A DNA stretch of 43,447 nucleotides from Deltaproteobacteria bacterium (GTDB lineage: Bacteria > Desulfobacterota > Desulfobacteria > Desulfobacterales > JAFDCJ01): contig JAFDCJ010000119.1 of assembly GCA_019312835.1 (NCBI GenBank), forward strand, positions 1-43,447, read 5' to 3'. Position numbers and translations under genes: made by a program. The notes under the pieces were generated by a model. It had not been told where the DNA came from, did no database searches, and saw only the letters and a list, made by a program, of their open reading frames with translations. The stretch's first letter is position 1, and every line of letters begins with the position of its first letter. Positions 7,741 through 16,818 of this stretch are shown in pieces.

Positions 7741-8841
7741 ATGAATTCAAGGTACATATTTTCACTCATCGCTGTTATCGTGCTTTTTTTAATTGCCTGG
7801 GCAGGCACGGCGATCGGGCTTCAGGTTGTGTTCGGGATCATTATTCCGTATCTGGCACTGCTCACCTTTTTTGCGGGCTTTGTCTTTAAAATCGTTGACT
7901 GGTCGCGATCGGCGGTGCCCTTTCGCATCCCCACCACCGGCGGACAGCAAAAATCGCTTCCCTGGATCAAACATTCCCAATTGGACAGCCCCGCGACCAA
8001 CTGGCAGGTGATTTTGCGGATGGCACTGGAGATATTGACCTTTCGGTCCTTATTTCGCAATACGCGGATGCGGTTGAAAGAAGGCGCGCGAATTTCCTAC
8101 CAACTTGAGATCTTTTTGTGGGTGGGGGCCCTGGCCTTCCATTACGCCTTCCTGGCCGTTTTAGTCCGGCATTTGCGGTTTTTTACCGAACCGGTGCCGT
8201 TTTTTGTTACCCTGGTGGAGAACGTCGACAGTTTCTTCAGGGTTGAAATATTGTACCCGGGAATTCAGTTTGGTTTGCCGGGGGTGTTTTTGTCCGGTGT
8301 GGTGCTGCTGGCAGCAGCCGGTTACCTGTTTTCCAGGCGGCTTTTTATCCGCCAGGTCCGCTATATCTCGCTGGCGGCCGATTATTTCCCGTTGTTACTG
8401 ATTTGCGGCATTGCCGTGACCGGCATCCTCATGCGCTATTTTCTCAAAATCGACGTGACGGCGGCCAAGGCGCTCACCATGGGGCTGGTGACATTTCAAC
8501 CGACCATTCCCGAAGGGGTGGGCACTGTTTTTTACGTCCACCTCTTTTTTGTCAGTGTGCTGCTGGCCTATTTCCCCTTCAGCAAATTGATGCACCTGGG
8601 CGGCGTCTTTCTGAGCCCCACCCGTAACCTGACGACCGATACCCGGGCCAGACGGCACGTGAATCCCTGGAACTACCCGGTTCCGATTCATACTTACGAA
8701 GAATACGAAGATGAATTCAGAGACAAAATGATCGAAGCCGGATTGCCGGTTGATAAAATGCCGGAACCCGCACCGGCCGAAGACCCGGCTGAAGAGCCCG
8801 CCGGGGACCAGGCCGAAGAAGAAAAGCCGGCTGAAGAATAA
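7741..8841 (+). CDS. dsrM: DsrM, cytochrome b-type subunit of the DsrMKJOP complex
   Basis: A 366-residue membrane protein related to NarI/HdrE, the di-heme b subunit that exchanges electrons with menaquinone in the DsrMKJOP complex of sulfate reducers. Hydrophobic segments occur near residues 3-22, 27-45, 115-140, 180-200, 215-235 and 255-275. Candidate heme-ligand histidines lie in FHYAFLAVLVRHLRFF and VFYVHLFFVSV, with a further LMHLGG. The C-terminus carries an unusually acidic Glu/Pro/Ala-rich tail (about residues 340-366). It opens the five-gene dsrMKJOP operon with dsrK starting 10 bases later, and AGGTG-rich sequence precedes the start. Confidence 0.95.
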   Translation: MNSRYIFSLIAVIVLFLIAWAGTAIGLQVVFGIIIPYLALLTFFAGFVFKIVDWSRSAVPFRIPTTGGQQKSLPWIKHSQLDSPATNWQVILRMALEILTFRSLFRNTRMRLKEGARISYQLEIFLWVGALAFHYAFLAVLVRHLRFFTEPVPFFVTLVENVDSFFRVEILYPGIQFGLPGVFLSGVVLLAAAGYLFSRRLFIRQVRYISLAADYFPLLLICGIAVTGILMRYFLKIDVTAAKALTMGLVTFQPTIPEGVGTVFYVHLFFVSVLLAYFPFSKLMHLGGVFLSPTRNLTTDTRARRHVNPWNYPVPIHTYEEYEDEFRDKMIEAGLPVDKMPEPAPAEDPAEEPAGDQAEEEKPAEE

Positions 8842-8851
8842 GGAGAACACT

Positions 8852-10498
8852 ATGGCAGAAGAATTACCCAAACCTGAACAACTCCTCCAGATCGATCACC
8901 GCGCACCGAATACGGATTGGATGGAAACCCCGATCAATATTCGCAAGGGGATGTATTGTTATGCCTCGAATCCCAAAAGCGTCGAATATGTGGGGCTTCC
9001 CAATGCGCGGGCATGGAATCCGCTGGAAGACGACTGGCAGCTGCCTGAAAACTGGCAGGAGATCATCCACAAGGGCTTCAAGGAGCGCCTCGAACGATTC
9101 CGGTCGTTTAAGGTGTTCATGGATATCTGCGTGAGATGCGGCGCCTGTGCTGACAAGTGCCATTACTTTATCGGCACCGGCGATCCCAAGAACATGCCCG
9201 TCTTGCGGGCCGAGCTGCTGCGGTCGGTGTACCGCAACGATTTTACCCGGGTCGGTAAAATTCTGGGCAAGCTCAACGGCGCCCGGCCGATGTCCCTCGA
9301 TGTCTTAAAAGAATGGTGGTACTATCTGTTCCAATGCTCGGAATGCCGGCGCTGTTCGGTCTTTTGTCCGTACGGGATCGATACCGCTGAGATTACCATC
9401 ATGGGTCGCGAGCTGTTGAACCTGATCGGTTTGAATATCGACTGGATTGCAACTCCGGTGGCCAACTGTTACCGCACCGGCAACCATCTGGGTATTCAGC
9501 CCCATGCCTTTAAGGATATGCTCGACTTTTTCGTGGATGATATCGAGGATGTCACCGGGGTGCGGGTGGAGCCGCAATTCAATAAAAAAGGTGCTGACAT
9601 CCTGTTCATTACCCCGTCGGGCGATGTATTTGCCGACCCCGGTACCTACACCGCCATGGGGTATATGATGCTGTTTCACTTTTTGAAAGAAAAATACGGC
9701 TTTGACATCACCTGGAGCACCTATGCATCCGAGGGGGGCAACTTCGGTTTCTTTACCTCCCACGAAACCATGAAGCGGCTGAACTCCAAAATGTATGCCG
9801 AGGCCAAACGCCTGGGCGTCAAGTGGATTTTAGGCGGCGAGTGCGGTCACATGTGGCGGGTGATCAACCAGTATATGGACACCATGAACGGTCCGGCCGA
9901 CTTCATGGAAGAACCGGTCAATCCGATCACCGGAACCAAATTTGAAAATGCCAAATCCACTAAAATGGTTCACATTACCGAGTTTACCGCGGACCTGATC
10001 AAACATGGCAAGCTGGATCTGGATCCCAGCCGCAACGATCATCTGAAGGTCACCTTTCACGACTCCTGCAACCCCTCCCGGGGCATGGGGCTGTTCGATG
10101 AGCCGCGGTACGTGATTCAAAATGTGTGCAACCACTTCTACGATATGCCGGCCAATACCATTCGTGAGCAAACCTTTTGCTGCGGCAGCGGTTCCGGCCT
10201 GAACGCCGGGGAAGACATGGAATTGCGCCTGACCGGCGGACTGCCCCGCGCCAACGCCGTCAAGTACGTTCACGAAAAGCACGGCGTGAACATGCTGTCC
10301 ACGATCTGTGCCATCGACCGGGCGGCCTTGCCGGCCCTTATGGAATATTGGGTTCCCGAAGTCGATGTGACCGGTGTCCATGAACTGGTGGCCAACGCCC
10401 TGAATCTGGAAGGGCAAAACGACAGGGCCACCGATCTGCGCGGTGAAGATATTCCCGGATTAGAGAGTGATTCGGAGGAAGAAACTGATGAAGGATAA
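8852..10498 (+). CDS. dsrK: DsrK, HdrD-like iron-sulfur subunit of the DsrMKJOP complex
   Basis: A 548-residue HdrD-like catalytic subunit, cytoplasmic and membrane-attached through DsrM, thought to act on the DsrC trisulfide/disulfide. Two [4Fe-4S] motifs are visible: CVRCGACADKC near residue 93 and CSECRRCSVFC near 160. Two CCG-type non-cubane cluster segments follow, around GGECGHMW and at HDSCNPSRGMG with FCCGSGSG. The open frame begins upstream at 8750, but ATG 8852 is chosen because AGGAG (8841-8845) lies 6 bases before it and because the upstream part lies inside dsrM. The stop overlaps the dsrJ start. Confidence 0.95.
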   Translation: MAEELPKPEQLLQIDHRAPNTDWMETPINIRKGMYCYASNPKSVEYVGLPNARAWNPLEDDWQLPENWQEIIHKGFKERLERFRSFKVFMDICVRCGACADKCHYFIGTGDPKNMPVLRAELLRSVYRNDFTRVGKILGKLNGARPMSLDVLKEWWYYLFQCSECRRCSVFCPYGIDTAEITIMGRELLNLIGLNIDWIATPVANCYRTGNHLGIQPHAFKDMLDFFVDDIEDVTGVRVEPQFNKKGADILFITPSGDVFADPGTYTAMGYMMLFHFLKEKYGFDITWSTYASEGGNFGFFTSHETMKRLNSKMYAEAKRLGVKWILGGECGHMWRVINQYMDTMNGPADFMEEPVNPITGTKFENAKSTKMVHITEFTADLIKHGKLDLDPSRNDHLKVTFHDSCNPSRGMGLFDEPRYVIQNVCNHFYDMPANTIREQTFCCGSGSGLNAGEDMELRLTGGLPRANAVKYVHEKHGVNMLSTICAIDRAALPALMEYWVPEVDVTGVHELVANALNLEGQNDRATDLRGEDIPGLESDSEEETDEG

Positions 10499-10877
10499 AA
10501 AATTTATCATTAGCGGTGTAATCGTCTTTCTTATTCTTGCAACCTTTCCCTTCTGGTATAACCGGGGAAAGGCCGCGCCGGCACCCGAAGTCGAACTCAC
10601 GGCCAAGGCCAAAGCGGCCAAAGTCTGTGTGCGTTCAACCGATTATATGAAGGCCGAGCATATGCAGTTGCTGGATGTGTGGCGGGATTCGGTGGTGCGG
10701 CGAGGCGACAGGATTTACGTGAGTCCCAGCGGCCAGGAATACAACATGAGCCTGTCCAACACCTGCCTGGATTGTCACTCCAACAAGGCGGAATTTTGCG
10801 ACCGATGTCACAATTATGCCTCGGTCAGGCCCTATTGCTGGGATTGCCATATTGATAACCCGAAGGAGAACTCGTGA
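10488..10877 (+). CDS. dsrJ: DsrJ, periplasmic triheme cytochrome c of the DsrMKJOP complex
   Basis: A 129-residue small triheme cytochrome c with one N-terminal membrane anchor (about residues 5-22), exposed to the periplasm. Three CxxCH heme sites are present: CLDCH, CDRCH and CWDCH, all in the C-terminal third. The conserved Cys in KVCVRSTDYMKAEHMQLL, a DsrJ hallmark thought to be the unusual His/Cys axial ligand of one heme, is also present. The open frame allows a GTG start at 10467, but ATG 10488 follows GGAGG by 9 bases and gives the usual MKDKK-type start. It overlaps dsrK by 11 bases and dsrO by one base, so translation is probably coupled. Confidence 0.95.
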   Translation: MKDKKFIISGVIVFLILATFPFWYNRGKAAPAPEVELTAKAKAAKVCVRSTDYMKAEHMQLLDVWRDSVVRRGDRIYVSPSGQEYNMSLSNTCLDCHSNKAEFCDRCHNYASVRPYCWDCHIDNPKENS

Positions 10878-11668
10878 TGGATAGCAGCAGACGACGCGTT
10901 TTGCAACTACTGGGGCTTTCATCTCTGGCGCTGACGGCCAGGCCCGTCCTCAATGCGTTTGCCGCCGGGGGTGGTGGGGATGAAAACCCCGCGCCGGTCA
11001 TCAAACCGAATGATAAGGCCCTGACGGCCAAACAATGGGCCATGGTCATCGATACACGGCAATTTGAATCTGTCGATGATGTCGAACCGCTGGTCGAAGC
11101 CTGCGACAGCATTCACAATGTGCCCCACTTTCAAAACAAGCGCCATGAAATTAAGTGGATCTGGGAAGCGCACTACCACAACGCCTTTCCCGGCAAAGCC
11201 GCCCGGTTCATGAGCGAGGAAGTCGAGCACAGACCCTTTGTTGTGTTGTGCAATCACTGCGAAAATCCGCCTTGCGTCAGGGCCTGTCCGACCAAGGCGA
11301 CCTTCAAGCGGGAATCCGATGGAATTGTTTTGATGGATTTTCATCGCTGCATCGGATGCCGCTTTTGCATGGCGGCCTGCCCGTTTGGCGCCCGTAGTTT
11401 TAACTACCGGGACCCGCGACCGTTTATCAAAGAGGTCAACAAAAAATTTCCCACGCGGATGAAGGGTGTGGTCGAAAAGTGCAACTTCTGTGCAGAGCGG
11501 CTGGCCGAAGGCAGGCTGCCCGCCTGTGTGGAAGCCTCCGAAGGCAAGTTGATTTTTGGTGATTTATATGACCCCAAATCCGAGGTCCGTGAACTGATTC
11601 GGACCAATTACACCATTCGGCGTAAACAGGTGCTGGGCACGGAGCCCGCTGTTTATTACATAGTGTGA
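10877..11668 (+). CDS. dsrO: DsrO, periplasmic ferredoxin-like subunit of the DsrMKJOP complex
   Basis: A 263-residue iron-sulfur protein with an N-terminal Tat signal (SSRRRVLQLLGLSSLALTA), so it is exported folded. Ferredoxin motifs include CNHCENPPCVRACP, CIGCRFCMAACPFGA and CNFCAERLAEGRLPAC, matching the multi-cluster DsrO/HybA-type subunit that passes electrons between DsrJ and DsrP. Its ATG shares a base with the dsrJ stop (TGATG arrangement) and AGGAG lies 8 bases upstream. The GTG immediately before it (10874) is an alternative but less likely start. Confidence 0.95.
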   Translation: MDSSRRRVLQLLGLSSLALTARPVLNAFAAGGGGDENPAPVIKPNDKALTAKQWAMVIDTRQFESVDDVEPLVEACDSIHNVPHFQNKRHEIKWIWEAHYHNAFPGKAARFMSEEVEHRPFVVLCNHCENPPCVRACPTKATFKRESDGIVLMDFHRCIGCRFCMAACPFGARSFNYRDPRPFIKEVNKKFPTRMKGVVEKCNFCAERLAEGRLPACVEASEGKLIFGDLYDPKSEVRELIRTNYTIRRKQVLGTEPAVYYIV

Positions 11669-11675
11669 GGTGATT

Positions 11676-12833
11676 ATGCTTGAATTAGCGATTAAAGGTG
11701 GCAAAAAATATTATGGCTGGATGACCTTTTTACTGGTCATCATCGGCGTCGGCTTTCTCCTTTACCTGAGACAGCTCGATTTCGGTCTGGGGATCACCGG
11801 TTTGAGCCGGGATACCTCCTGGGGATTCTACATCGCCAATTTCACGTTTCTGGTCGGTGTGGCCGCCGGTGGGGTGATGGTGGTGCTGCCCTACTATCTG
11901 CATGATTACAAGGCCTTTGGCCGGGTGACCATTTTAGGTGAGTTTCTGGCCATTGCCTCGGTGATCATGTGCGTGACCTTTATTCTGGTCGACCTCGGCC
12001 AGCCCATGCGGATCTTCAATGTCTTTATCTATCTTTCGCCCCGATCCGTTCTTTTCTGGGATACTGTCGTACTAAACGGCTATCTGTTTCTGAATATCGT
12101 CATCGGTTGGAATGTACTGGAGGCCGAGCGCAACCAGGTGCATTACCAGCCGTGGTTAAAACCGCTGATTTACATATCGATCCCCTGGGCCGTCAGCATC
12201 CACACCGTCACCGCCTATCTGTATTGCGGCCTGCCGGGCAGGGGCTTCTGGATGACCGCCATCCTGGCCCCGCGCTTTTTGTCCTCGGCCTTTGCCGCCG
12301 GTCCGGCGTTGCTGATCCTATGCTGCCTGATCATCCGCCGGGTGAGCAGCTTTGACCCGGGACGGGAACAGATTCAGTCGCTGGCCAAAATCGTGGCCTA
12401 TGCCATTTGCGTCAATGTGTTTTTCTTCCTGTGTGAGGTCTTCGTCGCCTTTTACAGCAACATCCCCGAGCACATGGATCACATCAAATACCTGTTTATA
12501 GGCTTGCAGGGACACGGTGCCTACGTGCCCTGGATGTGGGCCTCGATGGCGTTAATGGTGCTTGGCATTATCCTGACGGTCAACCCCATCACCCGCAAAA
12601 ACGAAGGGGTGCTGGCGGTGGCCTGTGTCGTCATCTTTTTGGGAACCTGGATCGACAAGGGACTGGGCATGATCGCCGGTGGGTTCACACCGAATCCGCT
12701 GCATGAAGTCCACGAGTACATTCCGTCGGTACCCGAAATTTTGATCGCCCTGGGCGTGTGGGCCATGGGATTTTTGATTCTGACGGCACTGTTCAAGATT
12801 GCGGTGGGCATCAAAGAAGAACTGCGCGACTAG
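11676..12833 (+). CDS. dsrP: DsrP, NrfD-type integral membrane subunit of the DsrMKJOP complex
   Basis: A 385-residue polytopic membrane protein of the NrfD/PsrC family, the second quinone-interacting subunit of DsrMKJOP. About ten hydrophobic segments are visible, starting with WMTFLLVIIGVGFLLYL and ending with ILIALGVWAMGFLILTALF. Typical NrfD features include SWGFYIANFTFLVGVAAGG near residue 48 and the IPWAVSIHTVTAYLYC segment near 170. Start ATG 11676 is chosen over GTG 11670 because GAGG lies 5 bases before it. It is the last gene of the operon, followed within 22 bases by a strong terminator. Confidence 0.95.
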   Translation: MLELAIKGGKKYYGWMTFLLVIIGVGFLLYLRQLDFGLGITGLSRDTSWGFYIANFTFLVGVAAGGVMVVLPYYLHDYKAFGRVTILGEFLAIASVIMCVTFILVDLGQPMRIFNVFIYLSPRSVLFWDTVVLNGYLFLNIVIGWNVLEAERNQVHYQPWLKPLIYISIPWAVSIHTVTAYLYCGLPGRGFWMTAILAPRFLSSAFAAGPALLILCCLIIRRVSSFDPGREQIQSLAKIVAYAICVNVFFFLCEVFVAFYSNIPEHMDHIKYLFIGLQGHGAYVPWMWASMALMVLGIILTVNPITRKNEGVLAVACVVIFLGTWIDKGLGMIAGGFTPNPLHEVHEYIPSVPEILIALGVWAMGFLILTALFKIAVGIKEELRD

Positions 12834-12854
12834 AATTAAATCCGACAATATATC

Positions 12855-12888
12855 AAAAGGGCATTCTGATTTCAGAATGCCCTTTTTT
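12855..12888 (+). terminator. Rho-independent terminator of dsrMKJOP
   Basis: A perfect hairpin, GGGCATTCTGA / TCAGAATGCCC with a two-base loop and flanking A:T pairs, is followed directly by a run of six T. It lies 22 bases after the dsrP stop and ends the operon. Confidence 0.93.
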
Positions 12889-12990
12889 GTTGTATAAAGG
12901 CAATCCCAGATGTAGTTTCATTTACGCCATATCTTGAATTTTGATTTTTTTGAAACGGTGTCACAATTGTCAAAACCGAGGAGGAGATCG

Positions 12991-13821
12991 ATGCCGCAGG
13001 GTGATGACCGGGTGACCAGACAATACCAAATCGGCGACCTCTGGCAGAAAATTGAAGCCGGGCTGGAGGCGGCCGGCAAAGATATAAATTCGCTGACGGT
13101 GGATGACCTGGCGCCTATTGACGAGTTTCATACCCGGGGTCGGGCTGCCACCAGCGAGCTGGCCGCGATGGCGCAATTAAAACCGTCCGACCTGGTGCTC
13201 GATGTCGGGTGCGGCTTGGGGGGCACGGCGCGGTACCTTGCCGCACATTATCAGAGCCGCGTCACAGGCATCGACCTTACCGAGGCATATATCTCCGCCG
13301 GGACAAAACTGACCGATTTTGCCGGGTTAGGCGATCGGGTGGAACTTCTCTGCTGCAGTGCCCTTGATCTTCCCTATGAAGGCGAGTGGTTCGATATTGT
13401 GCTGACCCAGCATGTTCAGATGAACATTGCCGATAAACACCGCTTCTATACTGAAATTGCACGGGTGTTGAAACCGGGGGGCCGCTTTATCTTCCATGAT
13501 GTTTTTAGCACTGGCGGCGCCCCGCCGTTGTATCCCGTCCCCTGGGCTGATGATGCGTCCGTCAGTGCCCTGGTAACCGAGGCGCAGGCCCGGACGGCTA
13601 TCGAGGCAGTGGGACTGCAAGTAGCCCAATGGATTGGAAAGGTTCAGGAGTCCGTAAAATTTTTTGAGCGGGTAATTGCCAGGATTGAAGCCAAGGGCCA
13701 TCCGCCCCTGGGAATTCATTTAATCCTGGGAGACAACGCTGAAGACAAGATTCGCAACCACGCCCGCAATCTAAGTCAAAATCGGTTATCGGTTGTTGTG
13801 GGAAGTGCCCGCAAACAGTAA
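12991..13821 (+). CDS. Class I SAM-dependent methyltransferase
   Basis: A 276-residue Rossmann-fold methyltransferase. SAM-binding motif I is LVLDVGCGLGGTARYLA near residues 61-77, motif II ends in VTGIDLTE near 87, and the post-I region has CCSALDLPYEGEWFDIVLTQHV near 113-134, followed by EIARVLKPGGRFIFHDVF. The N-terminal PIDEFHTRGRAATSELA segment is typical of a group related to sarcosine/dimethylglycine and sterol-type methyltransferases; the substrate cannot be told. The frame opens at 12934, but ATG 12991 follows GAGGAGGAG by 4 bases. It is followed after 3 bases by a GNAT acetyltransferase gene, probably cotranscribed. Confidence 0.85.
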   Translation: MPQGDDRVTRQYQIGDLWQKIEAGLEAAGKDINSLTVDDLAPIDEFHTRGRAATSELAAMAQLKPSDLVLDVGCGLGGTARYLAAHYQSRVTGIDLTEAYISAGTKLTDFAGLGDRVELLCCSALDLPYEGEWFDIVLTQHVQMNIADKHRFYTEIARVLKPGGRFIFHDVFSTGGAPPLYPVPWADDASVSALVTEAQARTAIEAVGLQVAQWIGKVQESVKFFERVIARIEAKGHPPLGIHLILGDNAEDKIRNHARNLSQNRLSVVVGSARKQ

Positions 13822-13824
13822 AAA

Positions 13825-14313
13825 ATGATACTTCGCCCGGCTGCAGATGAAGACTTAAAGACGGTGATCTCATGGATCAAAGACCAAGAGGCCTGCAAGC
13901 TGTGGGCCGGTCCCGTTGTCAGATTCCCTTTAGCCCTTCAGCGCCTCAAGCAGGATATCGCGTATTCAAATGAGAATACGTTTGCGATGCAAGATGCCGC
14001 CGGCAAGCTGTTGGGTCTGGGGCAATTGCTTGACAAGGCCAACAACCGGATTCATTTGGCCAGAATAATTGTCGCACCGAACCGGCGCGGTAAGGGTTGG
14101 GGGGGCCTGCTGTGTCGCCTGTTGGTCGACGAGGGCTTAAAATTGTTTGGGGACGTATCTTTTACCCTGAATGTATATTCTGATAATGCGAATGCGGTAA
14201 AGTTGTATCAAAAGCTGGGCTTCAAGGCCGCAGCAGCGCCGTCTGATTCAATTCCGGATGAAGGGATTGTTCATATGGCGTTGACTGCCGCCCGGAAAGC
14301 TAAACCGACATGA
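13825..14313 (+). CDS. GNAT-family N-acetyltransferase
   Basis: A 162-residue protein with the GNAT fold. The acetyl-CoA pyrophosphate-binding loop is visible as RIIVAPNRRGKGWGGLL near residues 74-90, followed by the terminal NVYSDNANAVKLYQKLGF motif near 112-129 that is typical of the family. The substrate is not predictable. It begins 3 bases after the stop of the methyltransferase gene and has no ribosome-binding site of its own, so it probably depends on translational coupling. Confidence 0.88.
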   Translation: MILRPAADEDLKTVISWIKDQEACKLWAGPVVRFPLALQRLKQDIAYSNENTFAMQDAAGKLLGLGQLLDKANNRIHLARIIVAPNRRGKGWGGLLCRLLVDEGLKLFGDVSFTLNVYSDNANAVKLYQKLGFKAAAAPSDSIPDEGIVHMALTAARKAKPT

Positions 14314-14407
14314 AGAACCCGGTGATCTTACCCGTAACCATTCACAGCTGAGCGGCGATAGTCAGGAGGTTAAAATATCATTCAGACGCTCAGCGCTGAG
14401 CGATGCG

Positions 14408-15049
14408 CTAGATACCGGCGAACAGCTTACTGAAAAAGCCGACGAAAGGCCAGATAAGACCACCCAGGATCGGCACGTCGGTTGCGCGTCCAATGATGAT
14501 CAATCCAATCAGTATAAACGGGCCATAGCGCTCCAGCGCCCCTATCAACTTAGCAAAACCGACCGGCAAAAGCCCGAATAAAATTTTGGAACCGTCCAAC
14601 GGCGCGATGGGCAGGATGTTGAAAATTGCCAGGGCTAAGTTGATCTGCAGGCTCATGATCGCCATGAAGATAAACAGCCCCATGGCCGTGCCGGTGTGAT
14701 GATCCGGGGTGCCTTCGATGGCGAAAAGAAACCGGAGCAGCAGGCCGCTGGCCAGCGCCAAGACCATGTTTGCCAGGGGACCGGCCGCGCTGATCCAGAG
14801 CATGTCCTTTCTGGGATTTTTCAATCGATATGGGTTTACGGGAACCGGTTTGGCCCATCCAAAGTGAACCAGAAAAATCATGATGGTGCCCAGCGGGTCC
14901 AGATGGCGCAGCGGATTTAAGCTCAGGCGGCCAAGCTGCTTGGCGGTATCATCACCATAGCGGTAAGCAGCATAGGCATGGGCATATTCATGAAAGGTTA
15001 AGGCGATCAGGATCGGCGGTGCCAATAGCAGTAAGGTTATGAAATTCAT
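14408..15049 (-). CDS. Site-2-type protease, peptidase M50 family (YwhC/YdiL-like)
   Basis: A 213-residue polytopic membrane metalloprotease. The zinc-binding HEYAH motif is at residues 20-24 within the first hydrophobic segment, and the third ligand lies in NILPIAPLDGSKI near residue 150, where the NxxPxxxLDG pattern is diagnostic for M50 proteases. Hydrophobic helices lie near 5-25, 85-110, 125-150 and 175-200. The size fits the small site-2 protease subgroup without a PDZ domain, which usually cleaves membrane substrates such as anti-sigma factors. It faces the GNAT gene tail to tail; the gap holds a 16-bp palindrome (14387-14402) without a T-tract. Confidence 0.92.
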   Translation of the reverse strand: MNFITLLLLAPPILIALTFHEYAHAYAAYRYGDDTAKQLGRLSLNPLRHLDPLGTIMIFLVHFGWAKPVPVNPYRLKNPRKDMLWISAAGPLANMVLALASGLLLRFLFAIEGTPDHHTGTAMGLFIFMAIMSLQINLALAIFNILPIAPLDGSKILFGLLPVGFAKLIGALERYGPFILIGLIIIGRATDVPILGGLIWPFVGFFSKLFAGI

Positions 15050-15249
15050 TTATTTCTTTACTCGTATCCAATGATGAATTACAAAATGGTTGGCGGTTTT
15101 CACCACGGGCTTGGGCAACCACCCTGATTTTCGGGTCACCCTATCAGGCCCGATCTTTACCGGGTCCAGAAAGTTTGGTGGGGTTGACCCCATCGATGCC
15201 TTTCGAATCGGTTTTTGGTCTTGGCGTGCTCTCTTAAAATAGGTATCCC

Positions 15250-15732
15250 GTGCGAAAATTCAAATTTTTAATTTTAACCTTCGGTATTATTTTAACCGCA
15301 TGTTCGCATCCACCGGATTTACCCACCCCGGCAAATATCGGTACAAAAGAGCGCCTGCGCTTAATTTCCGGTGAACAAGCGGCTGAGTTCGTAAACAGAA
15401 TGCACGGCCAAGCCGTGGCCACCGATGCAAACGTGATTGCCGAATACGGCAAGGGTGAAAAAAAGGACCTTTTATACGTTTCGCGCTATGCCGATGCGGA
15501 GGCAGCGCAAAAAGCCTTTGAATCAATGATTGAAAAAATGGCGGTTGCCCAAAAAAGTCCTTTCTACCATTTAAGGCCGATCGCTCGATATCAAGGGAAA
15601 GCGTATATGACCCTGGGAATGGGAGCCGTGCACTATATCTATTGCTCAGGCTCCTCGTTGCTCTGGTTTCAGACCTATCAAACCTTCGGTACCACGCTGC
15701 CGCCGATGCTGCTAGAACTTTATCCGATATGA
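15250..15732 (+). CDS. Predicted lipoprotein of unknown function
   Basis: A 160-residue protein with a lipoprotein signal: KFKFLILTFGIILTAC, with the lipobox LTAC and the modified Cys at about residue 18. The mature part is soluble (ISGEQAAEFVNRMHGQAV, then a helical KAFESMIEKM stretch). I do not recognise a family; similar small lipoproteins that monitor ion or compound binding occur in related bacteria, but this is not evidence. The start is GTG at 15250, with AGGT a few bases upstream. No operon partner is close. Confidence 0.75.
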   Translation: MRKFKFLILTFGIILTACSHPPDLPTPANIGTKERLRLISGEQAAEFVNRMHGQAVATDANVIAEYGKGEKKDLLYVSRYADAEAAQKAFESMIEKMAVAQKSPFYHLRPIARYQGKAYMTLGMGAVHYIYCSGSSLLWFQTYQTFGTTLPPMLLELYPI

Positions 15733-15972
15733 AACTTTTTTTTATAAGTCGGACGGGCCCTTGCAACCGCCCATATGCTGAGACAGCGGTCCAACGCGGG
15801 TCGGCACGGTGGTCGACCCGAATTGGTGAACTGGTTGTGGGTCACTAAGTGGCGTCATATGCGCGCCGTCTTATCTGTCTGCGGTTATATCCGAAAAAAA
15901 ATTAGCCTGCAGGGTGTCAAATCATGGAAATGATATTAGAATATATAGTGCCAACTGCTGGAGAATTAGAAC

Positions 15973-16818
15973 ATGCCGAAATCACATCATACCGACACGA
16001 ATTATGAAAGCGCGGTCGAGATCGCACCGGGGATTTTCTGGGTTGGCTTTTACGATGCCCCGTCCGGGTTGCATTGCAATCCCTATCTAATCATCGATGA
16101 AGACGAAGCCGTGGTCATCGACGGCGGCAGTCGGCCGGATTTTGCGACGGTCATGCTCAAGATCCTGCAAACCGGCCTTTTTCCCCGGCAGATCAAGGCC
16201 CTGATCTACCAGCACTATGACCCCGACCTGTGCGGCAGCGCCCCGAATTTCGAGGATGCTATCGGGCACGACGATCTGCAAATAATTTCAGCTTCAGAAA
16301 ACCTGATGTTTATCCGGCACTACGCGGTTTCCTCCCCCCTGATATCTTTGAGCAAACTAAAATTCGAGTATCAGTTCTCTTCCGGGCGCAAACTGCAGTT
16401 TATCACAACACCTTATTCCCATTCGGCCGGCAGCTTTATGACCTTTGATCCCCACAGCGGCGTGCTCTTCACCAGTGACCTTTTCGGCAGCTATGGGGTC
16501 AGCTGGCAATTGTATCTGCAGCTGGCGGCTGAATGCATTGAATGCCAAAACCTGTCCCAATGTCCGCGCAGGCTTCCCAATTGCCCGGTCAATGACATAT
16601 TGAATTTTCATCGCAAAATTATGACATCCACCAGGGCCCTGGGGCACTCGCTTGAGCAAATCGCTAAAACTCCGTTTAAAATCCTGGCGCCGCAGCATGG
16701 CAGCGTCATCAACGATAAAGAGATTATTGAATATGTGTCGAAACTTCTGGCGGCATTAAAAGATGTCGGTATAGACGGCCTCCTGGGTGAAAGCGAGCGG
16801 TTTGATGATGGGAACTGA
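15973..16818 (+). CDS. ODP-type MBL-fold diiron protein (oxygen/redox sensor-like)
   Basis: A 281-residue metallo-beta-lactamase-fold protein of the ODP/flavodiiron-like group. Landmarks are NPYLIIDEDEAVVIDGGS near residues 36-53, the metal-site segment YQHYDPDLCGSAP near 79-91 (H-x-D-P-D, as in ODP oxygen-binding proteins rather than the HxHxDH of hydrolases), TPYSHSAGSFMTFD near 147-160 and TSDLFGSYG near 170. A Cys-containing insertion (CIECQNLSQCPRRLPNC) follows. There is no flavodoxin domain, so it is not a complete oxygen reductase; ODP proteins coupled to chemotaxis or signalling act as O2 sensors. Its 3' end overlaps the following PP2C gene, which points to joint function. Confidence 0.82.
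   Translation: MPKSHHTDTNYESAVEIAPGIFWVGFYDAPSGLHCNPYLIIDEDEAVVIDGGSRPDFATVMLKILQTGLFPRQIKALIYQHYDPDLCGSAPNFEDAIGHDDLQIISASENLMFIRHYAVSSPLISLSKLKFEYQFSSGRKLQFITTPYSHSAGSFMTFDPHSGVLFTSDLFGSYGVSWQLYLQLAAECIECQNLSQCPRRLPNCPVNDILNFHRKIMTSTRALGHSLEQIAKTPFKILAPQHGSVINDKEIIEYVSKLLAALKDVGIDGLLGESERFDDGN

Noticed and set aside
14387-14402. 16-bp palindrome CGCTCAGCGCTGAGCG between convergent genes
   Set aside because: No T-tract on either strand, so not called a terminator.
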